Positions 1 to 11,294 of a DNA stretch of 64,000 nt are shown here, piece after piece. Positions within the stretch are counted from its first letter, which is position 1; every line of letters begins with the position of its first letter. The stretch covers positions 3,136,556 to 3,200,555 of the forward strand of contig PZJY01000004.1 of the NCBI GenBank assembly GCA_031472005.1. Reading direction: 5' to 3'. Source of the DNA: Tetracladium setigerum. Lineage: Eukaryota; Ascomycota; Leotiomycetes; Helotiales. Under the pieces are notes generated by a model that worked only from the letters and a program-made list of their open reading frames with translations, had not been told where the DNA came from and did not search any database. Position numbers and translations under genes: made by a program.

Positions 1-698
1 CGCCAAATTCAAGCCACCAGTCTCAATCTACACCTTCTTCTGCTCTTGCTCCTGCACACAAAACCAAAACGCAGAGCAAGACCGGTCAGGCTCGTCTGGC
101 GGCTGGTAAGGAGTTTGGGAAGGGTGTCGGAAGGGTTGGTCATGCGTTAGGCAAGACCTTGATGGATGCTCCGTTTGCATTTTTGGATGGGTTACATAAT
201 GTGCCCAATTTGTATGGAAGCGAGGTGCGCGATCACGGTGCCGTCAAGGATTTCAAGAGTGGCGGTACGAAAGCATTAAAGGTATACTCCAATGACTGCT
301 CTTGCTACATATCTAATGCAGGATTGACTACAGAACCTCGGCTTCGGCATCTGGGATGGCTTCTCAGGCGTCTTCACCGAGCCCTTCGTGGGGGCTAGAA
401 AGGATGGTTGGGTTGGGTTCGCGAAAGGTATGGGTAAAGGAACGAGCGGATTTCTCACTCACAACGGTAGTGGTATTATGGGACTATTTGCTTATCCCGT
501 GCAAGGCCTTTACAAATCTATCGTCTCAGCGATTCACACAGGGACCCAAGGGAGATCTTGAAGGCGACAGTCGACGTCGGAAGAATGATGGCGGCGAGGG
601 CTGGGCACAATAATGGTGCGGACGAAAGGAGGGTGGTAGAGCTTTTCGATAACACTTGTAGCTCGAAGAAGGCTTATGAGAAAACGGAGAAGAAGTAA
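1..698 (+). CDS. Sterol glucosyltransferase-like protein, C-terminal part (5' end outside window)
   Basis: The readable protein matches the C-terminal tail typical of fungal UDP-glucose:sterol glucosyltransferase-like (GT28) proteins: PFAFLDGLHNVPNLYG, then GIWDGFSGVFTEPFVGA, a Gly-rich KGMGKGTSGF segment and the QGLYKSI motif. The catalytic GT domain lies upstream of the window, so activity cannot be judged. Exons are 1-281 and 334-698 with an intron at 282-333; the later acceptor at 331-333 is chosen because the nearer one at 320-321 gives an immediate stop. The frame breaks at the GGG run 541-543: read literally the protein stops at about 557, while one extra G gives a continuous frame to the TAA at 696-698. 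The family call is from recognition of conserved tail motifs only. Confidence 0.6.
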
Positions 699-1882
699 AA
701 GATATTAATGAACGGCGAGAGAAGCTTGAAATAGATCGTATTAGCAGATTTAGATAAGGTCGGAGTGGTTAGCGTCCTCGCGTTCATTAGTCTGCTCGCG
801 GTCTCGTGGCACTTCTTAGTTGCTAGCACTTTTAGTTTGTCAAGGTTAGGTCTCCTTTAGCGAGTAGCACGGGCCTGCTGCTGAAGGTGCTTGGTGTGCG
901 TCGACCAAGCGAGGACGTGGGGAGCTTGGCGCGCTGGTCGGCAATGAACTCCCTTGCTCTACCAAAGCCAGCGTCGATGCATTTCCCAGCTCACCTTCCT
1001 GATCTTCAGTCCATCCATTGTTGCTGTCGTTGGAATTCTAGTTCAGAGAGTGTGCCCCTAAATCCTCAAACGAGCTCGGAGTGATGTCGCAGACATTTTG
1101 TTCACAGATCTGCTCTTGCGGTAGTCCGTGCGTTTCTCGAAATTTTCATCAAAACAAGGAATTCCAACGAATGATATGTCGAACAACTCACGCTCTTTAC
1201 CCTTCTAAGTAATACTGATTTAGTGACACTTTGACACAAAAAGTTAGATCTTTCGGCCATGTACGAAGTACTTATTGTCCAAGACTTTTCGCATGACAAC
1301 CCTACCTGTTCTCGTGCGCCGCCGGGGTGTAACCTCTACAAGCTAGCTTATTGCGGCATTGAGGCATTCTGCTTATGCCAAGTGCACCCTACGGTTGTTA
1401 GAGCAGAGTGTACTACAGTGGACAGTAGAGCTGCTTATGGAGGTATAGTGATGGCTTGCTATCACACCAGTACTTATAAATGAGAGGGCCCTTTTATTCC
1501 ACAGCCAAAGCCTTTTAGCGGGAAATCATAGGCGGGCTTTTCACCAATCAGAACTAAGTTATCCCGTCCGGGTTTCGTGTTTCAAGTTAGCGGAGTTGAG
1601 CCAGCACCAATCAAAGTTATCGAACGCCATTTCGCTGAACAGAGCTATCTGATATACTGAGTAAACGATCAAGAGTTTTTTACCATTGTGGATCGCGCAG
1701 TGTGCCAGCTGCCCTGCGGGGTGATATAAATATCGACTCCGCCATGGTTTTGACCACGGCGTCAAGTTTGGACGGGCATATATGATACCATCAAATACCG
1801 AATTTCCGGGCATAGGTAAGCTGTCCGATTCCTCGAGGAATGCTTTGCGCTTGCTGACATTTTGGACAACTTGGTAGCAACC
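699..1882. other. Intergenic, carries one TIR-like relic
   Basis: No gene is supported. Short open frames on both strands lack family signatures. A minus-strand stretch near 870-990 reads like a 40-residue protein tail but has no start or upstream exon that I can see. The 1195-1270 segment is an inverted-repeat relic listed separately. Confidence 0.5.
1200..1270 (+). repeat. Terminal-inverted-repeat-like relic, copy 1
   Basis: TTTCGGCCATGTACGAAGTA at 1251-1270 is the exact reverse complement of 5376-5395. Similarity continues inward, imperfectly, for roughly another 35 bases, sharing an AAAGTGT-type block read on the opposite strand. The second copy sits about 70 bp from the Tc1/mariner transposase relic, so the likely identity is a terminal inverted repeat of that element family. 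Confidence 0.5.
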
Positions 1883-4206
1883 ATGGCTCAAGAGTCTCTG
1901 AACGCAGGTGGTGAGGAAAACAGATCTCACTTAATCCATCCATATCGGTTAATCCAAAGATGGTTCTAACAATCGCCTTGCTCCTACAGCGATCGTCGTG
2001 GACGGGACCACCTTCGCCTTGAATGGCAACAATGTCTCCTACCACTTCCACGTGGACGACAGCACTGGCGACCTGCTGTCGGATCATTTCGGCGGCAGTA
2101 TCACTGGCCCTATTCCAACAGACCCAACGCCGGAGGTCAACGGTTGGTGTGGGATGCTAGATCGTGTGCGCCGCGAGTTCCCCGACCAAGGACGCGGCGC
2201 CTTTCGCATCCCCGCGATTCGGATCCGCCAGTCCGGAGGTCACATCGTATCAGCTCTGCAGTATCAGTCCCACACGATAGTGGAGGGTAAGCCTGCACTG
2301 CCTGGGTTGCCAACGACCTTTGGCAACGAGCAGGACGTCAGAACTATAGTTTTGCATCTCTACGACAAATACAGCGACGTAGCTGCGGACTTGACCTACT
2401 CGATCTTCCCAAAGTATGATGCCATTGTGCGGAGCGTTAGTGTCACAAACAAGGGCAAGGGGAACATCGTGATCGAGGAGTTGGCCAGTCTGAGCGTGGA
2501 TTTACCTTATGAAGATCTTGATATGATTAGCCTTAGGGGCGAGTGGGCGAGGGAAGCACAACGTCAAAGGCGAAAGGTTGACTATGGAATACAGGGGTAG
2601 GTGATCAAACGTCGTGATATGATGAAAAAGAACATGATATTGACTTCCATCAAATAGCTTCGGGAGCAGCACAGGTTTTTCATCACACTTACACAACCCT
2701 TTCCTCGCGCTCGCACATCCCTCCACCACCGAGTCCCAGGGTGAGGCATGGGGTTTCTCGCTTGTCTACACTGGTTCCTTCGCCGTTAATGTCGAGAAGG
2801 GATCTCAAGGCTTGACCCGCGTCCTGATGGGCTTCAATCCAAACCAGCTGTCTTGGCCATTGGGTCCCAGCGAGACCCTTACTTCTCCGGAGTGTGTCTC
2901 GGTCTACTCAAAGGATGGCATTGGAGGCATGTCGCGTTCCCTGCACCGCCTGTACCGCAATCATCTTATCAAGAGCAAATTCGCGGCCGACGACCGCCCC
3001 GTGCTTCTGAACAGTTGGGAAGGCTTATATTTTGACATCAACCAGAGTAGTATGTACCGCATGGCACAGGAATCAGCTGATTTGGGCGTGAAACTGCTTG
3101 TCATGGACGACGGCTGGTTCGGAAAAGAGTACCCGCGCACTTCTGATATGGCTGGTCTGGGTGATTGGGTGCCGAATCCAGTACGGTTCCCCAACGGCCT
3201 GGCCCCTATGGTCAACGATATCACAGCTCTGAAGGTAGCAAATTCGTCCGCCAATCTGCGCTTCGGAATCTGGGTAGAACCGGAGATGGTCAACCCAAAT
3301 TCAAGTCTGTACCACCAACACCCCAATTGGGTGCTCCACGCAGGCCAATACCCGCGCACAGAAATGCGGAACCAACTCATACTGAACGTTGCGCTGCCCG
3401 AAGTACAGGAATTTATTATCGAGTCTATCTCAAACATCCTTAACAGTGCCGACATCACCTACGTGAAGTGGGACCACAACAGATGTACACACGAGACACC
3501 CTCCCCCACTGCTAGCCATGCATACATACTGGGCATCTACCGGGTGTTCGATATCTTGACAACGCGTTTCCCCAACGTCCTCTGGGAAGGATGTGCTGCC
3601 GGCGGCGGGCGATTTGACCCAGGTATCCTGCAGTTTTTCCCGCAAATATGGACTTCGGACAACACCGATGCCGTGGAACGTATCTCAATCCAGTTCGGCA
3701 CCTCACTCGCATACCCTGCGAGTGCCATGGGTGGCCACATTTCCGCCGTCCCGAACCACCAAACAGGGCGCACTATTCCAATGGCCTTCCGTGCCCACGT
3801 TGCCATGATGTGCGGATCTTTCGGTCTGGAACTTGACCCGAGCCAAATGCAGCTTGAAGACAAGGCCGCTGTCCCTGAACTGATCGCATTGGCGGAAAAG
3901 GTCAATCCAATCGTGCTGGCTGGGGATATGTGGCGACTTAGCCTGCCAGAAGAGTCAAACTGGCCGGCGGTGCTATTCATCTCTGAAAATGGCTCACAGG
4001 CGGTGTTGTTCTTTTACCAGCTTAGCCCGAAGGTGAACCATGCCATGCCACGGGTGAAGTTGCAGGGTTTGGATCCTCAGGGTATGTACCATGTGGACAG
4101 GGAGGGACCGTACTCGGGTGGAATGTTGATGAATCTGGGATTACAATATTCCTTCAGCACAGGATATGGTAGCAAGGTCGTGTTCTTGGAGAAGGAGGAG
4201 CAGTGA
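1883..4206 (+). CDS. Alpha-galactosidase, glycoside hydrolase family 36
   Basis: Hydrolyses terminal alpha-1,6-galactosyl residues of melibiose, raffinose-type sugars and galactomannan fragments. Exons are 1883-1910, 1990-2596 and 2658-4206, about 727 aa, normal for fungal GH36. The donor at 1908 is an equally in-frame alternative to 1911. The N-terminal half is the beta-sandwich domain; the barrel carries DDGWFG (about residue 361), the nucleophile motif VKWDHNR (about 480) and the acid/base motif SDNTDA (about 545). There is no signal peptide after the chosen ATG, which fits the intracellular, AglC-like branch rather than the secreted GH27 enzymes. The frame is intact. It stands alone, flanked on both sides by the inverted TIR-like repeats. 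Confidence 0.93.
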
Positions 4207-5467
4207 GCGGAATGCGATAGATGTAGTGTATAGACACAGATGGTAGTTAGATGAGTAATACCAATTACTGTTGAGCTTTTGAAGCTTACATGTAGATATG
4301 TGTCTTCAGAAGACTTGTCATTTCATTTTATCTTAATGGAGGAGACTTGGAGACCATCGTCGTGCCTCTTTCCAGATCATTATTCCGGTTACTAGGGCCA
4401 TACCCAAGGCTTTGACTCACCAACAACAAAGCTGCACCTATGGCTGTCATAATGCTGGTAGGAGTAATCCAGGATCACGTTCTCGGAAGGCGTGAGCGAG
4501 TTGTTGCTCAGACGGATGCATATAGCTTCAGTAAAGCGTGCAACAATCCGAAGTAGACGAGTTAATATTTTCAAGGGAACTCTCCAGGGACTCGAATTAT
4601 TTGAACTTTGAACGGAAAATATCGCGTGGTAGCTGAGTCTGTCCACTGTTACATGTGACATGGTTAGGAGGAGACGGTACGGGAACCAGTCCCTGGGTTT
4701 GAGCTTCTAGTGTCCCATTAGATGAGATCACGAGACCTACCTCGACCTCCCAGAAAGATTTCAGCGCCTCCCCATCATAGAACCAAGCACTGAAAACGTA
4801 TCACATTTCATCGTTGTTTGCGATGCTGGTTCGGAAAGGAGCTCAAACAAGTTATCCGAGCTTCCGCGGCGAGATATGCGATAGTAACTTTTGAACCAGA
4901 GGAAGGGGGAGAGTACTTCCGTACAATGCACGCCAAGTAGAGGACAGCTGTATTTCAGTATACAATTGCCTCGGCGGTTTTAAAGCATATGCGGCAAAAG
5001 GGGTGAGCAGGCTGAATATCGCTTACCTAGTCCCGAAGCCTTATTTAGTTTGTTCCTTATTCATACCCCTGATCCCGCATTTACTTATATTTGGCCAAAT
5101 AATTGACATGCTTGCATTGAAATTGGAATGGTAAATAAGAGGAGAATGTAATTAGAACATGCTCGTGTTGGGGAGGTGGATTCTGCTATCAAAAGCGGTG
5201 TGAAAAAGATTACTATATTCCCTGCACCTCCGTAAATGGGCTGCTGGCGCAGCATACGCTAAGAGAGACTAATTATGCCAAGCTTCTCCGTACTTCGTAC
5301 CTCTGTAAGGTAGCTTTACTACGAAAAAGCATTGTAAGAAACGCGCTAATGCAGCCTGCTTATCCTCCACCATCATACTTCGTACATGGCCGAAATAACT
5401 AAGATTTCATGTTAAAGTGTAATATATACTTGGTATATGTAATTTAATGCTGCTTTTATTTAACTCC
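4207..5467. other. Intergenic, repeat-rich on its right side
   Basis: No gene supported. The right part (about 5280-5400) repeats the motif TACTTCGTAC and holds the second TIR-like copy at 5376-5430. The left part is the 3' flank of the alpha-galactosidase gene. Confidence 0.5.
5376..5432 (-). repeat. Terminal-inverted-repeat-like relic, copy 2
   Basis: 5376-5395 is the exact reverse complement of 1251-1270, and the following bases resemble the inner part of copy 1. It lies just beyond the 3' end of the minus-strand transposase relic, where a terminal inverted repeat of that element would be expected. Confidence 0.5.
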
Positions 5468-5950
5468 CTAGCAGTTTATGTGGCCACCATCTGCTAAATT
5501 CACTGCAATACATCGATCCCCCATCCGTCGAATCAACCCTGGAATAGTAGCTTTAGTAATTAATACCCAAGCTTCTTCTATAGCTTTGCGTAGCCGGGGA
5601 TACAATCTATGCACTTCTGAAATATAATCCTTCAATTCATCCCAAATCGTCTCAATCGGGTTCAAATCGGGTGAAAATGTAGGCCAAAAGATAGGAGTGA
5701 TCCCAATAGCTTTAAAACCCCGATTTTGTAAACCTAGAAGCATAGCCGGAAGCGTTATCGTGTTGGAATAATAGCTCTAGGTGTTATAGTAAGATCTCTT
5801 ATACAATCAGTAAAATAATCCCACTGTAAGAACCTTCACTTATTGATTCCTAATCCTTCCCTCAAAAAGTCCTTTGTGCAGGCCATATTTACCACTTATA
5901 CATCCCCAAAACATCCACCCGATCTTCCTTTGGTACCGGGCTTCAGCACA
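5468..5950 (-). pseudogene. Tc1/mariner-type DDE transposase relic
   Basis: The minus strand encodes the C-terminal DDE block FWPTFSPDLNPIETIWDELK, the classic third acidic motif of Tc1/mariner transposases. About 40 codons upstream another frame carries QHDNASGYAS, matching the second catalytic aspartate block, and further upstream WMFWGC..GKYG is recognisable. These pieces sit in different frames and are separated by stops, and the N-terminal DNA-binding half is missing, so the copy is dead. The order and orientation of the pieces are correct for one decayed element. It lies in a repeat-rich, AT-biased zone and was probably once bounded by the TIR-like repeats. Confidence 0.85.
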
Positions 5951-6998
5951 ATCCCCTTGATATAATTCAGGGGATGAGACCATTGACCGCAGCAGGATAA
6001 GCAAGCTGCATTAGTGGCAATGTAGCTTTGCTGCACTGTTGTATTCTGTTACTATGTCAATGCTCTCCCTAGATGCCTCGAAGTGTTAAATCGCAAATAA
6101 TTTGTGGGTATACGGGGTTAATTATATACTACTAGTATGACGCCTTGTCTACCGCTTCCGTTGTATCTATCATTATCCTCTCCCCCAACACGCAACAGCT
6201 CCCTTCGTAGGCATAGACGCTCGGAATAAGTAAGAAGGCTCTTTGTCCCGAGAAGCGTCTGAAGGTTCGCGGGCAGTGGAGTGTTCTTTGCTCACCCAAG
6301 TAGAACGTCAACGTATCCTTTCCAATCGAGTTTCCAGCAAAATCCATTGAAGTTTTACTAGATTAGTAATTATGGCAACTCTCTTTAACGTCGTGGGAGA
6401 ATCTAAAGCACCTTCCAATGGCTTCAAAGCGTCACTTTGCTTCGAGGACTTGGAAATTAATGAAGATCTTCAAATAAGCAATTTTTTTTAGCTATGCACT
6501 CTTCAAATTATAAGCTGCTCATATTTTTATTATTAAGCTTACAATCTAGAATTAACGCCTACTTTCTAAACATTATAGAACCAAAATTAGCTCCCAGAGG
6601 ACTACTTTATACATAGATATCGCATAATGCCAAAAATATATAAGAATATTAAGGTAAGTTGCTAACTATTACAAGGATAAGCGATTTACTCTTTGGGTAC
6701 ATTAAAAAATGCTACTTTTAGAGATATGCCATTATTGTACAATTTTGCAACTCTCGTTAAAGTATTTAATTTAGTAGTCTTGAATTTTACTACGATAGAA
6801 TACGTAATCAAGTGTAAAGAATATAATAAGAGTATCTAGTAAGGGTTATCTGATATAGATCTAATTATTATTTAAGTTTATTAAGGCCGTAAAGAGCTAA
6901 GTGTTACGAATATGTTTCCAGGAGTAGGTTAACTCCCGGGAACACGTGAGGTCCTAGGAGTAAGGCCCCTAAGAGTATATAATAACTGAAGAGCTGAG
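5951..6998. other. AT-rich, RIP-like stretch without genes
   Basis: From about 6360 to 6900 the sequence is strongly AT- and TpA-rich with no usable frame, as expected of a repeat decayed by repeat-induced point mutation. A GC-richer island at 6130-6350 has a 71-codon minus-strand frame without family signature. At 6901-6985 a sharply different sequence beginning GTGTTACGAATA appears, resembling a long-terminal-repeat edge, just before the dioxygenase fragment. Confidence 0.45.
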
Positions 6999-7289
6999 AT
7001 GAAGGCTGGCGATACTTTATTCATCAGTGGCAAGGTGGTCCACGGTGGGGGTCAAAACAGAACGGCAAATGAGAAGCGACGGGGCATCGCCTACACATTT
7101 CAGTGCTCCTATCTCACCCCCAAAGAGGCTTACCCCTTCATGATTCCAATGGAAAGAGTCAAAGAGCTATCTCCTCGAGCACAAAAGATGATTGGGTTCA
7201 GATCGCAGTTTCCATTGAATTCTCCGATTTTGTGGCAATGGGACTATGAGGAGCTGGCTGGGCATATTGGTTTGAGTTCAGAAGTTTAG
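6999..7289 (+). pseudogene. Phytanoyl-CoA dioxygenase (PhyH) family, C-terminal fragment
   Basis: Ninety-six codons encode the end of an Fe(II)/2-oxoglutarate dioxygenase of the PhyH family. GDTLFISGKVVHGGG contains the distal iron-binding histidine, and the RRG that follows fits the 2-oxoglutarate-binding arginine; the tail with SPRAQKMIGFR is also family-like. The proximal HxD motif and the first two thirds of the enzyme are absent. Upstream lies AT-rich, LTR-like sequence rather than an exon. I read it as a gene truncated by repeat insertion. The in-frame ATG at 6999 is probably an internal methionine. Confidence 0.7.
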
Positions 7290-8153
7290 TTTGGTTGACA
7301 AGCAGCTGATTTATTACATGATTTTCAGTAAGCAGTCTTAGTTCAGTTTGATTGAAACACAAAATGGGCAAAGACTAATACATAGATGTGTTTATTGCGG
7401 TGGAGTACATGAAAATATAATTTAATACATTCATTTCAGTCTGCTCAAAAATGCACCCGGAAGTCTGTGATGAGAAACTCAACAGTTTTAATATATTCGA
7501 TATGTTTAAAAATGCACTTTTCAAGCTCAAACAATCTCAGAGAGCTTAATGATTGCACCTTATTTTACTATCTAAAACCTGTTAACCTCAATTTTTGCCA
7601 GATTCCAGATACTATATAGATCATAGTCAAGAATGACCAGAAAATTTTATCGTAACATCAAAAGTTTCAAGGCAAAGGTCCCACCAGGATGGTGGAATCA
7701 GGATGACGCATATTTTCCGTCCAGGAATGCACACAAATGGCTTGGTGGTAAGGCTTATCAACTTGCCGTACATTTATCTTATCTAAGGATACATCTTTCA
7801 AAAGCAGTGATCCACGTCAGATACTTGGTATCTTCTATTGGTCTTTCGTAGCTAGGCTCTGTTGCGCTGAGACACGTCGCTTGCGATGTAGCTTTAGTTC
7901 CTTATGGCTAAATCTTCCCAATTTAGCAAGCTTACCCTCCCTCTTATTTCATCCCACTAGAAAGTGAACGTAGGATCCTTAACCAAGTCGTTTTGGAGTT
8001 AGTCAATATCAAATCTTTAAATCAACAAGGCCTTTTGTAGTCTATCTATATATATATATTGAATGGTTTCAAATTTGGATGACTTACATCAGATCTTGTA
8101 ATCCCAATTGGCGCCCTCTCAATCTCAACGTGCAAAGCATAGACATATCTACA
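7290..8153. other. Intergenic, nothing recognised
   Basis: AT-rich. One 72-codon frame at 7633-7851 has no family signature and is not called. Confidence 0.5.
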
Positions 8154-8899
8154 ATGTCCAAACAACTTCAAGGAATGAATGCAATTGTCACAAGTGGATC
8201 TCGAGTCATTGGCAGAGTTGCTATTGAGTTGGCAAATAGAGGAGCCAACGTCCTTATTACATACAACGCTGCATCACAAAAAGCCATGGATGTCGTCAAA
8301 CTCCTCAAGAGCAAAGGCGTCCAGGCCAACAGAACAGATCTTGAAGCGCCTCGCAAAGTTTTCAACGCCTCAAAATCACTGTTTCGACTATTGATATTAT
8401 CGTCAATAATGCCGGTGAAGGGGATGACTGTCTCATTCAAGACCTTAGCTACGAGTTATGGTCTAAGATCAACGATACCAACATTCGATTCCCTGTATTC
8501 TTGGTGAAAGAATCGATTTCTTACTTTGGTCCGGCTCTACGAATCATTAATGTTTCCAGTGTAATGGGGCGTATGGGCGGATGGTACTCTTGCGCGTACT
8601 CGTCTTCGAAAGCGGCCATTGAAGGAGTGACGAAAGTCATGGCGCAGGAACTGGGAAAAAATCACAATGCTATTTTCAACTGTCTGAGTGTTGGTCTCGT
8701 CGATACCGATATGTGGATGTCAGACACTTACCCGGAGGTCATGGAGGAACGGGGTTCACGGATCAAGGGCACCCCCACGGCAGAACGAATCGCACAGCCT
8801 GATAACATTGCACAGATCCCTGCTTTTCTCGCTGATGAATCTAGTCGCTGGGTGACGGCAAGCACTATCTGCGCTAGTGGTGGATTATGTCCTATTTAG
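8154..8899 (+). CDS. Short-chain dehydrogenase/reductase, divergent, one frame break
   Basis: An SDR of about 248 aa related to 3-oxoacyl-ACP reductase-like enzymes. The IDIIVNNAG motif, the catalytic serine in NVSSVMG and the YSSSK catalytic Tyr/Lys pair are present. The frame breaks at the AAAA run 8372-8375; adding one A joins the two halves and makes 747 nt, exactly divisible by three, so an assembly error is a good explanation. The cofactor motif is unusual: the expected TGGSRGIG reads TSGSRVIG, losing two Rossmann glycines, so the protein could be inactive or in early decay even with the frame repaired. It has no introns and is flanked by AT-rich repeats. Confidence 0.7.
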
Positions 8900-10060
8900 A
8901 CACTAAGCATCAAGCTGCAGTTGATGTTTTGCGGATGACAATGCAAGTTTTGCTGCCACTTATGTACCCATTTATACTCACGCCTGGCTTGACAAAAATA
9001 ATCGTGTCACAGCCACCATGAGCATTTTTTTAGGGCGAGGTAAGGGCCTGATTTCTATTGTGAGAAAATTGAGAAAGAATCACCTGCAAGAACGCCTCGA
9101 GAATATCCCTTAAAGACTGAAAGCTATCAATTGATATTATTATACCTTACTCTTCTTGCAAACAACAAACCCAGGCAGTACGGACGCTTATCCAAACATC
9201 TTTTCAATCGAGTCCGCGCTGACTGACCGTCCTGACCCATCCGATGGAGGTGCCATCATGAAAGATGTCTAGGTGATAGGGGGTATACCCCAGATTAAAG
9301 CGTCCCAGCTGTGCTTTCAATACTCCCTAGGGCAATTGATATACAAATAACAGTGATTATGATTACAAAGTACATGAGATAAAGGAACTACTTTAAAGCG
9401 CTAGTTAATATATATATTATCCGGGAAAGCAATTATCAAATCAGCAGCTTAGTTGACCATTTCATTCAGCAAGAAGTTTTATTATGTATTGCACTTTATA
9501 AAGTTAAAATATGTGAGAAGTTTTCTATAATAAAATGTAATAAATTAAAGTATATAATTATATAAGTAAAGTCTTACGGGAGTTTATAAGTTCGTAAGTT
9601 CGTCTTAATATGGTAATGCACGTGATATAAATCTTTAAAAATTAAAAACTTATATAATCTTACTTATTAAGGTCGAAAGATAGCTTGCTATCCCTCTAGT
9701 AGATTTGATCTGTTCTAAATGATAGAAAAGAACGCTGCCTTAAGTTGCACCTAAAAGGCTCTCTGCCGCCCTCGGAGAGCCAGTGGAGCGTCACTCATAC
9801 TCTAGAAACATAGCCCACAGTCGTTTGAATGACATAATAGCTTATTTTTTACGTCTATATATGATAGCTTTTGTGATCAATGGACTTAATTTCTGACTTT
9901 CCTCCTCGGATATGCATTGTTGGATAAATTAATCATACTGACGGGATAGTGTCAGGTTAGTAACAAGCTGGGTGTCCCCATCACAAAAAGTTTACGACAC
10001 ATCCAAAAACCACAGCAACACCCAAGCTCGTTCCAAAACCCAACAAATCCATCCCCCAAC
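8900..10060. other. Intergenic with AT-rich tract and a dispersed repeat
   Basis: About 9360-9700 is strongly AT- and TpA-rich (RIP-like) and has no coding frame. About 9768-9865 is one copy of a dispersed repeat whose second copy is near 38498. The last 100 bases before 10061 are the ATP12 promoter. Confidence 0.5.
9768..9865 (+). repeat. Dispersed repeat, copy A
   Basis: GCCCTCG.. then GGAGCGTCACTCA and TAGCC, followed by TTTACGTCTATATATG. The same blocks occur in the same order near 38498-38615. Roughly three quarters of the first 48 positions match by eye. Family unknown. Confidence 0.5.
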
Positions 10061-11294
10061 ATGAAGCGCATATCCCAATTGCCCCGTCTCGACCTCTCCC
10101 GCTCCCTCAGCGCCAGCGGGATCTCTCGAATATACTCCCAGAGATGCCTACACACCACCGTTGCCAACCCGGCAGTCGTAACCTCCGCCACAGCTTCTGG
10201 ACCACCACCTAAAGTCCCTGTCGCCAGCGCCGAACATGTCGATTCGCGCGTCGCGAGAAGGAGGAAACAGAGTGAATTGTTGAAGAGAGGGCAGGATTTG
10301 AGAGCCGTGACTGGTGGGACTGGTGGCGGAAGTGCGAAGACGAAGAGATTCTGGAAGGATGTTCATGTGAAGGAAGTTGATGGTAAAGTTCCTTCCATAC
10401 TTATTTGGTCGCTGTTGGATCGATGTTGATATTGATATTGATATCTGAAAATGGACTTGACGCTGATTATTTTCCTTTTTACCAGGCAACTACCAAATCC
10501 ACCTCGACGCCCGCCCCCTCCGCCGCACCACCAAAGAAATCCTCACCGTCCCCCTCTCCAAACCCCACCTCGCCTCCTCCATAGCACTCGAATGGGACCT
10601 CCTCGTCTCCGTCCAACAAGCTCTCAAAACTCACCTCATCCCCATGACATCTCTCGCATCACGCGCCCTCGACATCATCGATGACGACGCCGCCACGACC
10701 ACCAAGAGCGGCGAAATCCGTCAAAGTATCGTTGACACCGTCATGCGATATCTCGACACCGATTCCCTCCTCTGCTGGGCCCCTGAACCTCTCCCTGATC
10801 CACCCGGTTACGAAACACACGTTAGTCGAGTTGAGAGCTTGAGGAGTATTCAGCAGCGGACAGCACTGCCGATTATTGCGTTCTTGACGGAGAAAGTATG
10901 GCCTGGTGTGGAGATTGTGCCGGTTTTGGATACGACGAGTATTATACCTGTAGCGCAGCCGCAGATGACGAAGGATATTATTAAAGGATGGGTGAGTGGA
11001 CTGCCGGCTTATGAGTTGGCGGGGTTGGAGAGGGGTGTTTTGGCGGGGAAGAGTTTGTTGGGGAGCGCCAGGTTGTTGGTGGAATGGAGTACGGAGTTGA
11101 AGCATTTGAGGGGGGTAGAGGTTGAAGGAGGGGAGAAGTGGGGTGTTGAGGAGGCGGCGAAGGCGGTTAGTTTAGAGGTTGATTGGCAGACGGGTATGTG
11201 GGGTGCTGTGGAGGACACGCATGATGTTGAGAGGGAGGATGTGAGGAGACAGTTGGGTAGTGTTGTGTTGCTTGTCTCTGGGGTGGAGGTTTAG
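10061..11294 (+). CDS. ATP12: Mitochondrial F1-ATPase assembly chaperone Atp12
   Basis: Atp12 binds the F1 alpha subunit in the mitochondrial matrix and prevents its aggregation before F1 assembly. Exons 10061-10382 and 10486-11294 join at a glycine codon, giving 376 aa, intact. The N-terminus is a presequence rich in Arg and Ser without acidic residues (MKRISQLPRLDLSRSLS). The conserved core follows the intron: LDARPLRRTTKEILTVP, then EWDLLVSVQQALKTHLIPMT and the D..LLCWAPEP block typical of the family. The C-terminal half is G-rich in codon choice (GAG/GGG), unlike the C-rich first part. Confidence 0.95.

Noticed and set aside
870..990. Minus-strand protein-like tail (RAKLPTSSLGRR..)
   Set aside because: Only about 40 residues, no start, no acceptor that joins a second exon.
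6132..6347. 71-codon minus-strand frame in a GC-richer island
   Set aside because: No recognisable motif and no continuation in either direction. Might be a relic, but not supportable.
7633..7851. 72-codon plus-strand frame
   Set aside because: No signature, no introns leading into it, AT-rich surroundings.
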